From positions 204,368-268,367 of the forward strand of contig NZ_JAUXVR010000041.1 of NCBI RefSeq assembly GCF_030680395.1: a stretch of DNA of 64,000 bases, in the 5' to 3' direction. Source of the DNA: Methylobacter sp. GTDB lineage: Bacteria; Pseudomonadota; Gammaproteobacteria; Methylococcales; Methylomonadaceae. Positions 11,201 to 18,934 of this stretch are shown one piece after another (position 1 is the first letter of the stretch; every line of letters begins with the position of its first letter). Position numbers and translations under genes: made by a program. The notes beneath the pieces are model-generated. The model saw nothing but the letters and a program-made list of their open reading frames with translations. It had not been told where the DNA came from and made no database searches.

Positions 11201-12476
11201 TAGCGTATTCCACCCGGCCTGTCAGACCATGCAAGGTTTCCGTCAGTTCGAGGGTAAGGTCGAATTTGGCCGTTTCGTTATCGGCCTGTATGTATTCTTC
11301 GGTAATTTCATTTAACTGTAGATTGTAATCGGGGGTGTTCTGAAGTATGAACATGACCTGAAACAGCGGATTGCGACTGAGATCGCGTTGCGGATGGAGC
11401 ACCTCGACCAGTTTTTCAAACGGCATATTCTGATTAGCGTAAGCTCCAAGCGCGACTTCCCGCACCTGTTTCAGCAGATCACGGAAACTCGGATCACCTG
11501 AAAGATCGGTACGCAGCACCAGGGTGCTGATGAAAAAGCCGATTAAGCCTTCGAGCTCCAAACGGTTTCGTCCGGCGCTCGGGGTACCGAGCACAATGTC
11601 GTCCTGACCGCTGTAGCGGTGCAACAATACTTGAAAAGCCGCCACCAGGGTCATGAACAAGGTTACGCCTTCGCGTTGGCTCAACGCTTTCAGTCCTTCG
11701 GTCAAATCGGGCGACAAGCTGAATTGCTGACTCTCCCCGCGGTACGACTGTACTGCCGGGCGCGGCTTATCGGTAGGCAGTTCCAGCGTTGGCGCATCCG
11801 CCAGTCGCGCTTTCCAATAATCCAAAAGCTGTTCAATGGCCTCACCTTGCAGCGCTTCCCGCTGCCAGACGGCGTAGTCGGCGTACTGGATCGGCAATTC
11901 GGGTAAGGCTGAAGGCCGCTCTTGAATGAACGCCCCATACAGGGCCGACAACTCGCGCGCAAAAACCGTCATTGACCAACCATCAAAGATGATGTGATGG
12001 AAAACGAGGAGGAAAATGTATTTTTCCTCCTCTAAGCGTAGTAACTGAGCCCGCAGCAGCGGGAGCTTGTCCAGATCGAAGACTGTCAACTGATCGGCCT
12101 GAACAATTCGCGCCGATTCTGCCGTTCTTTGTTCTTCGGGATAGCCACGAAGGTCCATTATCGTCAACGGGATAGAAAGCGAGGATTGGATGATTTGCAC
12201 CGGCTCACCATCCCGCTCGGCGAAATAGGTTCGCAACGCTTCATGACGAAGGATAATCGCGTTGAGCGCAGCTTCCAAAGCCGTTACGTCCAGTCTGCCC
12301 TGAAGCTCGAATGCACAGGGTATGTTGTAGTTTCCGGTTGAGCCCGCCAGCTTATCTTGAAGCCAGAGACGCAGCTGTGGAAAGGACATGGGGAAAACGA
12401 ACAGCTCGGTAGCTGCATCGGTTGCCTCCGCTGAACATTCAACGCAACTGTGTGAGGTATCTTCAAAAAGCTTCAT
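5286..12476 (-). CDS. Non-ribosomal peptide synthetase, two modules plus thioesterase (C-A-T-C-A-T-TE), 2396 aa
   Basis: C motifs HHIIFDGWSM and HHIVSDGWSM; A motifs YTSGSTGKPKG / YTSGSTGVPKG, YGPTE, YKTGDLARW / YKTGDLARY; T motifs LGGHSLL x2; TE motif GFSFGG with HFDIF near the C-terminus. Confidence 0.97.
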   Translation of the reverse strand: MKLFEDTSHSCVECSAEATDAATELFVFPMSFPQLRLWLQDKLAGSTGNYNIPCAFELQGRLDVTALEAALNAIILRHEALRTYFAERDGEPVQIIQSSLSIPLTIMDLRGYPEEQRTAESARIVQADQLTVFDLDKLPLLRAQLLRLEEEKYIFLLVFHHIIFDGWSMTVFARELSALYGAFIQERPSALPELPIQYADYAVWQREALQGEAIEQLLDYWKARLADAPTLELPTDKPRPAVQSYRGESQQFSLSPDLTEGLKALSQREGVTLFMTLVAAFQVLLHRYSGQDDIVLGTPSAGRNRLELEGLIGFFISTLVLRTDLSGDPSFRDLLKQVREVALGAYANQNMPFEKLVEVLHPQRDLSRNPLFQVMFILQNTPDYNLQLNEITEEYIQADNETAKFDLTLELTETLHGLTGRVEYATDLFEAATIGRLIGHFQTLLEGIVGQPETRLSGLPLLTDSERRQLLEEWKGPAVAVPERCIHQLFEEQAARSPEAVAVSYEDRQLTYDELNAHANQLAHHLRNIGVKPEVLVGICLERSLEMVIGLLGILKAGGAYVPLDPAYPGERLAFMLEDSAPLVLLTDGKYDALFADMPTCPPLINLSAKCPLWANLPETNPEHSKVGLTPENLAYVIYTSGSTGKPKGAGAVHQGLQNLFPWYSGEARLSCEDTVLVVSSIAFDLTQKVIFAPLLVGARVVLASEPFDPQAIVTLVAKEGISMMNLTPSGFHVLIDTDTNGELGGLRRVILGGEQMNPSKLLELPEPRPEFINIYGPTECTSSSTFYRLPPDLEQYRNRSVPIGRPIANARIYILDNRLQLVPIGVMGEIHIGGMPVGRGYLNRPELTAERFVRDPFIEETDAKMYKTGDLARWLADGTIEYLGRNDFQVKVRGFRIELGEIEAALRQHPLLREVVVGVYESAPGNKQLAAYLVPQSDSMPTPSELRDFLKPKLPEFMVPSAFVLLDKLPLTPSGKIDRKALPTPDHTRPEFEQSYVPPRSPIEEMLVAIWREVLNIDRIGIHDNFFELGGHSLLAVQLIVRVNKQFQTDFPMHLLFEAPTVAGVSKLLTTTLEQTPAANVEQIHTIVRDLPLPASYAQQRLWFLDRLLGASGLYNIPWAIQLNGSLNTSALQQSLNEIVARHEVLRTCFVEQDGELLQIIRASMPFECALVTLPTYPQENRDSEIQRLLHTESHKPFNLKETPLIRALLFKISEQEHILLVIIHHIVSDGWSMAVFRQELASLYCAFSQNKSAYLPELPVQYADYSVWQREWLQGEVLERQLSYWKTQLADLTVLELPTDKPRPKQPSYQGAQEVIQLSAALAQGLKDLSRQQNVTLFMTLLAAFQVLLHRYSGQEDIVVGTAIAGRNLQETENLIGSFVNTLALRTDVSGKPSFRQLLSRVREVCLSAYAHQDLPFEKLVAELPVQRDMSRNPLFQVMMVLQSTALQDMQLPGLTITDLTVTNETAKFDLTLSLVEHRDGLTGTIEYRTDLYNPETITRLGSHFQTLLEAIVEHPETAVAELPLLTAPERHQLLVEWNATRTDYPKDKCIHQLFEEQVAKIPDAIALVFEDQQLSYQVLNAKANQLAHYLQTVGVKPGTRVAICMDRSIDLVIGLLAILKAGGAYVPLDLTYPRDRLAFMLEDTNARVLLTHSSLVAQLPICSGRLVCLDTCWNDINQGSTDNLHCNTALNNPAYVMYTSGSTGVPKGVEVCHYNIARLILNNTYARFDDKQKFLLLASIAFDASTFEVWGALLHGARCVIYPERVPILSSLEKIIKQQQISILWLTASLFNTVIDEKPQILSTVAQVLTGGEALSISHINRALKQLPDTQLINGYGPTESTTFACCYPIPKTIADQATSIPIGYPIANTQIYILDALLQPVPIGVSGEIHVGGDGLALGYLNRPELTAEKFIKHPFNDDPHARLYKTGDLARYLPDGTIEFLGRIDHQVKIRGFRIELGEIESVLGQHPQLFEVVVEVYEPVPGNKRLVAYLVPQSTPAPLVSELRDFLKPKLPEFMIPSAFVCLDALPLTPNGKLDRKALPKPDQSQQELEADFIAPRNPVEKQLAEIWCNVLEIDRVGIRDNFFELGGHSLLVVKMVAEVNKLFNIDLPLGAIYQSPLVEELGIIISSGNRQPSWYSLVPIQTQGSRPPLFAIHTLSLVDLPRHLGKDQPLYFLRYGMAAEIGNRSLSLPLLEDLASHYIKELQQIQPHGPYYLIGFSFGGVIAYEMACQLVTNGHQVNLVGLMDTHLTHEKQWLPYHRVICNFFSLSPSQLLKKIKNKINDLGTSYKYGTDFWPHIYTSAPDNACHNNYQPKSYNGSHVTLFQGWESTSKFISYVRPEQAWKKLLGHKLEVQQVSGAHFDIFREPHVRILAKKLIACMDKVINDDDPLS

Positions 12477-12551
12477 ATTTATTCCTGTTTATTTATTGCT
12501 GCGCCAGACTTTTTTGAAAACCTTGATAAAAAACAATCCGCTGTCGCTGAG

Positions 12552-15299
12552 TTATATTAAGAATTGAGTGTTAACCTTATAAGCCGAGCGACGCTGAGGG
12601 ATAATGCGATTGGCATGGTTTAGCGCTATTGCTTCAGTATTTTCAATCAACTTCGCCAATGCCGCGATAGTCGGCGTTTCAAACAAACGGGTTAGTGGAA
12701 TGTCCACCGATAGTTGTTCTTCAACACGGATAATCATTTGCGTAGCGAGCAATGATTGCCCGCCCAACTCGAAGAAATTGTCATGAATACCGACATCATT
12801 CATTCTTAAAATTTCTCCCCATATCCCGGCTAGTTGTTTCTCTACCGGACTTTGTGGAGCAACAAAATCATGGTTCACAGCCTGCCGGCTAATGTCCGGC
12901 TTGGGGAGGGCCTCGCGGTCCAGTTTGCCATTAAGGGTAATTGGCAACGTATCAAGAAACATAAATACCGAAGGCACCATGAACTCGGGTATCTTTTCCT
13001 TAAGGAAGTCCCGTAGCTCAGAGACGCCGGACGTAAAATTATGTTTCAGCACTAAATAAGCCACCAGGCGCTTGGCGCCGTCACCGTCATCATCCGCCAA
13101 TACCGCCACTTCGTGCACCGACGGGTGTGTCGCCAGCTTTGCTTCGATATCGCCCAACTCGATCCGGAAGCCCCGGATCTTGACCTGGAAGTCGTTGCGG
13201 CCCAGAAATTCAATGGTGCCGTCGGCCCGCCATCGAGCCAAGTCGCCGGTCTTGTACATTCGCGCACCAGCTTGCGCAGTATACGGATCGGCTACAAAGT
13301 GTTCCTCAGTCAGTTCCAATCGATTGAGGTAGCCTCTGGCAACGCCCACACCACCGATATAAAGCTCTCCTGTCAAGCCGATCGGAACCGGTTGGTTGTT
13401 GGTATCGAGAATGTAAATACGGGTGTTGCTGATGGGGCGGCCGATGGATTGCCAACTTACAGAATCGGCCAACGGCTCATGAACAGTTGCCTTGACCGTC
13501 GCTTCCGTCGGACCATACTCGTTAAATACCTTGGGACGGTAACTTTTGCGTTCAAACCAGGCCGCCAGGATCTTATTGTTGACGGCCTCTCCGCCAAAGA
13601 TGATCTGGCGAATAACGGGAGGGATGACGGCCTGCTCATCTTGGGCCAATTGTTGCCAAAAAAGAGTTGGCAGAGTGATCATCGAGACATTATTCTTTTC
13701 GCACAACGCCCAAAACTTCTTCGCACCGGCTATCCAATCATCATTGCGCAGCACTAATGCAGCGCCCGAGAGTAAAGCACCGAAGATTTCCTGTATAGAC
13801 ACGTCAAAGCCGATAGCGACGAACTGCAGAATTCGGTCCTCGGCACGAATATTGTAACGGTTCTTCAGGTCCGAGATCAGGTTACACACACTCCTATGCT
13901 CGATCATCACACCCTTGGGTTTGCCGGTGGAGCCGGAAGTGTAGATCATGTAAGCCAGGTGGTTAGGGGTAAGCCCTTCTTCATGGCTAACCGGATTGGT
14001 GTCCGGTCGGTTCGTCCACGGGGGAAGCTCGGCATCCAGATAGATTACCGGCAAAGCTTTTGCCATACCCGTAAACAGACCGTCAAGCCGACCTTGAGTC
14101 AGTAATGCCACTGGAGCGCTGTCTTCGATCATGAAGGCCAGACGTTCTTTGGGATGAGTCGGATCAAGCGGCACATAAGCGCCTCCGGCCTTAAGAATAG
14201 CCAGCACTCCCACCACCATATTCAAGCTGCGCTCGGCGCAAATAGCCACCAGCGCATCCGGCTTAACGCCCAATTCGCCGAGGAGATGTGCTAACTGGTT
14301 GGCTTGGGTATTCAGTTCGGCATAGGTCAGTTGGTTCTGCTCACACACCAGGGCCACGGCCTGTGGAGTTGCTGCTACCTGCGCCTCAAACAGCTCATGG
14401 ATGCATTTATCTCGTGGAAACCAAGTCCCTGTGTCATTCCATTCTATCAACAGTTGCCGACGTTCGGGTTCGGTCAGCAGGGGCAACTCGGACAGGTGTG
14501 CATCAGGGTCGGCGGCGATGCCTTCAAGAAGGGTCTGAAAATGGCCGATCAGGCGATCTATGGTCGCAGCCTCGAACAAGTCGGCAGCGTATTCCATCCT
14601 GCCTGCCAAGCCATGCGGGGTTTCCGACAGTTCAAGAGTAAGATCGAATTGGGTAGTTCCGGCACTGAGCTGTGGAAGTTCCGGGGTATCCTGAAGCACG
14701 AACATGACCTGAAACAGCGGATTGCGACTGGGGTCGCGTTGCGGATGGAGCGCATCGACCAGTTTTTCAACGGGTATATCCTGGTTGGCATAAGCTCCTA
14801 CAGTAACTTCGCGCACCTGCGCCAGCAGTTCCCGGAAGCCCGGATTGCCTGAAAGATCCGCACGCAACGCCAAGGTGTTGACGAAGAAGCCGCTTAAACT
14901 TTCGGGTTCCAGGCGACTCCGCCCTGCGCTCGGCGTACCGATCACAATATCGTCCTGGCCGCTATAGCGATGCAACAGCACATAGAAAGCCGCCACCAGA
15001 GTCATGAACAAGGTCACACTCTCGTCTCGACTCAGGGCTTTCAGTCCCTTGGTCAAATCGGACGACAAGCTGAATTGCCGACTTGCCCCGCGGTACGACG
15101 GTATCGCCGGGCGCGGCCTGTCAGTGGGCAACTCCAGTATTGGCGCATCCGACAGCCGACCCGTCCAGTAATCCAGCCGCTGCTCCATCGACTCAATCAT
15201 TTCCGGTGTTAGCCCTACCCTTTCTAGAAATGGTTCAGTTACTGGTTCTGAGGACTGCTTTAGTGATTCCATAGATGGATCAAGTAAGCTCATTTTCAT
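12552..15299 (-). CDS. Non-ribosomal peptide synthetase, starter module with truncated condensation domain (half-C)-A-T, 915 aa
   Basis: Starts in the C-terminal half of a C domain (LDYWTGRLSDAPILELPTDRPRP...), no HHxxxDG; A domain YTSGSTGKPKGV, NEYGPTE; T domain LGGQSLLATQ. Confidence 0.95.
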   Translation of the reverse strand: MKMSLLDPSMESLKQSSEPVTEPFLERVGLTPEMIESMEQRLDYWTGRLSDAPILELPTDRPRPAIPSYRGASRQFSLSSDLTKGLKALSRDESVTLFMTLVAAFYVLLHRYSGQDDIVIGTPSAGRSRLEPESLSGFFVNTLALRADLSGNPGFRELLAQVREVTVGAYANQDIPVEKLVDALHPQRDPSRNPLFQVMFVLQDTPELPQLSAGTTQFDLTLELSETPHGLAGRMEYAADLFEAATIDRLIGHFQTLLEGIAADPDAHLSELPLLTEPERRQLLIEWNDTGTWFPRDKCIHELFEAQVAATPQAVALVCEQNQLTYAELNTQANQLAHLLGELGVKPDALVAICAERSLNMVVGVLAILKAGGAYVPLDPTHPKERLAFMIEDSAPVALLTQGRLDGLFTGMAKALPVIYLDAELPPWTNRPDTNPVSHEEGLTPNHLAYMIYTSGSTGKPKGVMIEHRSVCNLISDLKNRYNIRAEDRILQFVAIGFDVSIQEIFGALLSGAALVLRNDDWIAGAKKFWALCEKNNVSMITLPTLFWQQLAQDEQAVIPPVIRQIIFGGEAVNNKILAAWFERKSYRPKVFNEYGPTEATVKATVHEPLADSVSWQSIGRPISNTRIYILDTNNQPVPIGLTGELYIGGVGVARGYLNRLELTEEHFVADPYTAQAGARMYKTGDLARWRADGTIEFLGRNDFQVKIRGFRIELGDIEAKLATHPSVHEVAVLADDDGDGAKRLVAYLVLKHNFTSGVSELRDFLKEKIPEFMVPSVFMFLDTLPITLNGKLDREALPKPDISRQAVNHDFVAPQSPVEKQLAGIWGEILRMNDVGIHDNFFELGGQSLLATQMIIRVEEQLSVDIPLTRLFETPTIAALAKLIENTEAIALNHANRIIPQRRSAYKVNTQFLI

Positions 15300-15519
15300 A
15301 TTTCCCTAAAATTAAGAATTGTCGTCTTGGCGAAACAGCGCTTTATACTCAGTTGCATTAACCTAAAAAGATCAGTTGCTGTCGTATATGTGTTTCTAGG
15401 ATAGAAGTTTCAACTTCTTCAATCAATAAGTGCGATTACCTATCGGAGAAGCCGGTTTTATTGATTCGGAACATCTGATGAAGCTATCCCGCACTCCCCC
15501 TACAATCACCCTAACCTAT

Positions 15520-15990
15520 TTCCTAAGTCTGTATGCGTGACAACTTGCGAGCCGATATAGGCCTCAAAGCGGGACGACATAAACTTCCAGCGGCAGCCGC
15601 TATGGTTAGATAGCCAACGCGTTAAAACGACACCATTGACTGGCGAATGACTGGCGAACAAGGCTATAACCCGGACCAAAAGATTCAAGGATTAAACGCC
15701 ACATTTTGGCGGGATTATTAATTGTCGTGATGACAACGGCCATTCAAGACTGTGATGGTGAAAAGCTTGTTTTGAAGGTTAACGGGTACTGTCAGAAGCT
15801 TCGTAGAATATGGATAGATGGGAGACTATTGAGGAGCTTTGGGGGGCTGAGACGAACACTTTTATGTGTATTGGATGGTTTAATGCGCTTGCTCGCGCTC
15901 CTCAATTTATCAAGATGGCGGATGATCCGTTAATGGGATTAAATGGGCTTAAATGGGCTTATAAACTGAAAGACGTGAGATAAATACGAA
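15520..15990 (+). pseudogene. Decayed IS5-type transposase remnant
   Basis: Translation with stops/frameshifts: AGRHKLPAAAA..., GEQGYNPDQKIQGLNATFW..., VVMTTAIQDCDGEKLVLKVNGYCQKLRRIWIDG, ...LNLSRWRMIR, an IS5-like order of blocks. Confidence 0.6.
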
Positions 15991-16149
15991 GTCAAACGTC
16001 GTCAAAAAAATACCACTACTGGAACTGAACGAGGAGACTCACTGCGGCTATAAAAACCGCACTGTCGACCAACAACACAAGCTAATACAAAGCTATCGAT
16101 GACTTATACTTCGACACACCGATGTATCAAGACTTTCTACCGATAGAAT

Positions 16150-17424
16150 TTAGAAATCCGCTTGTAAATTAACACCGGCGGATTTGCTTTCGTAGGATGA
16201 GGCCGGATTGTTGGAATCGCGTTTTTCGTAATTCAGCACGGGACCGATACTGATGCTGTCTAATGGCTGATACATGACATTAAAGCCGATATTACCGACT
16301 TTATCTTTTTGTTGCCCAAAACTAAAGTCAGCGACGCTGGTACCGCTACCGCCCAGATAATCTTGCTGTTGATAGGACATGGGTAACCTTATAGCAATTT
16401 TGGGGGTAGACTGCCAACTCAGGTTAAACCACACACCTTGGGTTAGCACAAAGCTGGAAAACAGGTTATCGGCTTGGGCAATTTGGCGTCTTGCGGACAG
16501 CGCCAACAATGTTTTGTCGCTGGCTTGCCAGTTCAGACTAAGCTCCGCGACTATGTCGTCAAAATTACGGATACCAAAATTCGCATAGTCTTGTTGAGTG
16601 TAACCGACAAGCCCATCAATACGTGTTTTACTGTTGGAATGCCAATCCCAGACCATTGCATAGTTCATTCGGGTGTAGGCGTTATCCTGAGTGCTGCCGA
16701 CGGTTAACTCGCGCTGCGGATATTGACCATCGGTTGCGATTACTCGCAACCCTAAACTGCTGCCTGTGGGGCTTAGGTATTGCAGATTGGCTTCAGCATT
16801 ATCTTCAGTGTTATTGCTGAATTGCCGGCCTGTACCGTCAAACTCGATCTCTGTCCGAAACAGGCCGAGCCTGATCTTGCCGTTGGGGTGAAACAGGTAC
16901 CCGGCGTTGGCAAAGTAACGTTGGTTATTTGTCAGGTTGCCTACCAGATTATTCAATTGACCAAAACCGCCCAGTGTTTGAGCGTTGGTATAACCAATCT
17001 CGCCATCCAGATTATTCCCTATTCGCCAATTCCATTGGGCTTGGGTGTCCCAGCCGGTGTAATCCAAAGTGGTGAAGTTTTGGAACCAGTTCTGGTTAAC
17101 ACTTCCTTTGACAATAATATGTTGTCTGCCGATCGTCCAATCTACATCAAATCCGGCCGCGACTTGTTTAACAAATTCGCTTTTGTCGCTTTTACCTGTA
17201 ACCGACACTGGATCGACACTGTCAGATAGCCGTAAAAAATTGCTGTCGTATAACAAGGTGGAGGCAACGTATGGCCTGATGGTATCGTCTGGCGATGCCA
17301 AGGCATAGGTTTTACTTGGCATCGCCGCTGCTAGCAACAACATGAAACACGACAATAAGTACCGATTTTGAGTCGTATTGTTTTTGCGGCCGCGCTGCAA
17401 ACTGTCCAAAAATAACATTACCAT
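16150..17424 (-). CDS. epsL: EpsL-like exopolysaccharide operon outer-membrane beta-barrel protein (true start probably ~17424, not 17829)
   Basis: Signal peptide NRYLLSCFMLLLAAAMPSKTYA then barrel-like repeats ending in an aromatic residue (...SAGVNLQADF); position in epsB-E-F-G locus; upstream 135 codons look like transposase. Confidence 0.65.
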   Translation of the reverse strand: MVMLFLDSLQRGRKNNTTQNRYLLSCFMLLLAAAMPSKTYALASPDDTIRPYVASTLLYDSNFLRLSDSVDPVSVTGKSDKSEFVKQVAAGFDVDWTIGRQHIIVKGSVNQNWFQNFTTLDYTGWDTQAQWNWRIGNNLDGEIGYTNAQTLGGFGQLNNLVGNLTNNQRYFANAGYLFHPNGKIRLGLFRTEIEFDGTGRQFSNNTEDNAEANLQYLSPTGSSLGLRVIATDGQYPQRELTVGSTQDNAYTRMNYAMVWDWHSNSKTRIDGLVGYTQQDYANFGIRNFDDIVAELSLNWQASDKTLLALSARRQIAQADNLFSSFVLTQGVWFNLSWQSTPKIAIRLPMSYQQQDYLGGSGTSVADFSFGQQKDKVGNIGFNVMYQPLDSISIGPVLNYEKRDSNNPASSYESKSAGVNLQADF

Positions 17425-17935
17425 TATGTGCACCGCTATAGGTAATAAGCTTTTAAAGCTATTGTTAATTGCTTCATCCTTACCATTGGTAAGCCCTGGT
17501 CCGGTGTTTTTGCCGAGAAGGGCATTACGTGACAATAAGCCGGGCAATATGATGGTCTTGAAAGCCTTGGAGAACTTGAGTCGATACAAGAGCTGGCTCC
17601 TAAACTCTTCACTGGATATGTGCCAAGTTTGCTCGACGGAATGCACTATGTCTTTGACTGCCTGAGAGATGTTTTGCTGGAGTTGCTGAGACAGCTGTTT
17701 GTTTTTCAGGGTCGCTTCACTACCCGTATCGTAATTAAGTAAAGAGGCCAAGCCGCCTTTGGGATATCGCTTATAGTGGTTACGTATTGTTTTAAGGTCA
17801 ATCATTAAAGCCTCGGCCACTTTTGTCATCGACCAACCTGCTCCTCTCTGATAAACAATCCTGATGCGGTCGTCATAGCGTTTATTGGATTTATGACGAT
17901 GCTCGGACTGTAAATCTTCGAGTTCCTAGAGGGTA
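17425..17935 (-). pseudogene. IS630-type transposase N-terminal remnant (HTH region), in frame with epsL
   Basis: ELEDLQSEHRHKSNKRYDDRIRIVYQRGAGWSMTKVAEALMIDLKTIRNHYKRYPKGGLASLL... VKDIVHSVEQTWHIS...LLYRLKFSKAFK resembles an IS630 N-terminal region; catalytic DDE part absent. Confidence 0.65.
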
Positions 17936-18040
17936 AGATGATAGTATAAAATTATAGAATAATTATATACTATTCATTTTATTAACACTATTACTTAAAC
18001 CAAACTTTCACTAAAAACGAATATACCTTTGTTTTAACTG

Positions 18041-18934
18041 CTAAAAATCCGTCAATACAACACCGAGACATTGACTGCCTGTGTCTTGCAAAGCTTCTTT
18101 TAACAACTGCAAATCATTCATCCGGGTTTTGTGTTGTCGCACCACTAAAAGGGCGCCACCACAATTTGAGGCGATAATTTGTGCATCGATAGCCTGTTCT
18201 GCCGGCGGGGTGTCTATCAGGATTACGTCAAATTGTGTTTGCAATTCTTGCAGACAGGTCTTTAAGCCTCTGCTGATTAATTCGACCGGATTGGGCGGCA
18301 CTGTGCCTGCCGGCAAGATCGATAAATCCCGGAACGCCGGAATTCGTGTAATAACCGTTAAATCAGCGCGCCCTGCTAACACATCCGACAGGCCATAAAT
18401 ACTTTGTAGCTTGAATAATGTATGCTGCCGCGGCTGTCGCAGATCGGCATCGATTAACAGGGTACGCTCGCCAAGCTGAGAAAAAACAATCGCCAGATTG
18501 GCCGCCATGAGGCTGCGCCCCTCACCACGACTGAGACTGACCAACGTCAAGGTTTTATGGATATCGTCAAACCAGCGTAGCATCAATTGTCCTCGCACCG
18601 CCCGCAACGCTTCCACCTGCATACTCATGGGCTCGTACGCGGCGACCAGTTCCCGGCTGATATTCTCTTCACTTCCAGTCAGGAATGGAAAGTCAAATTG
18701 ATATGATAAGGCTTTTTGTATGTCATCATCGGTGACTAACCCGAGCTCCTTTGCGGCATCGCCAAAGAGCATGCCATTCTGTTTTTGCAAGGCGATGATA
18801 CGTTCGGCATCCCGGACGCTGATTTTGCCGGCATCAAGCAATAAAGCCCCCATCGACGCGGTATTTTGTATTTTGGTTATTTTGCTGCTCATCTTGCCGT
18901 TCATCTTGCTGTTGATTATAGTTTCTGCTTGCAT
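18041..18934 (-). CDS. epsG: Chain-length-determinant-associated tyrosine kinase/ATPase, EpsG-like
   Basis: LVSLSRGEGRSLMAANLAIVFSQLGERTLLIDADLRQPRQH and FDVILIDTPPA; adjacent to EpsF. Confidence 0.85.
   Translation of the reverse strand: MQAETIINSKMNGKMSSKITKIQNTASMGALLLDAGKISVRDAERIIALQKQNGMLFGDAAKELGLVTDDDIQKALSYQFDFPFLTGSEENISRELVAAYEPMSMQVEALRAVRGQLMLRWFDDIHKTLTLVSLSRGEGRSLMAANLAIVFSQLGERTLLIDADLRQPRQHTLFKLQSIYGLSDVLAGRADLTVITRIPAFRDLSILPAGTVPPNPVELISRGLKTCLQELQTQFDVILIDTPPAEQAIDAQIIASNCGGALLVVRQHKTRMNDLQLLKEALQDTGSQCLGVVLTDF

Noticed and set aside
13113-13757. 214-aa plus-strand ORF inside the NRPS gene
   Set aside because: Antisense to a clear A domain; low-complexity shadow ORF from high-GC codon usage, no family resemblance
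15932-15965. TTAATGGGATTAAATGGGCTTAAATGGGCTTA short tandem repeat
   Set aside because: Local low-complexity repeat in decayed IS5 3' sequence; not independently meaningful
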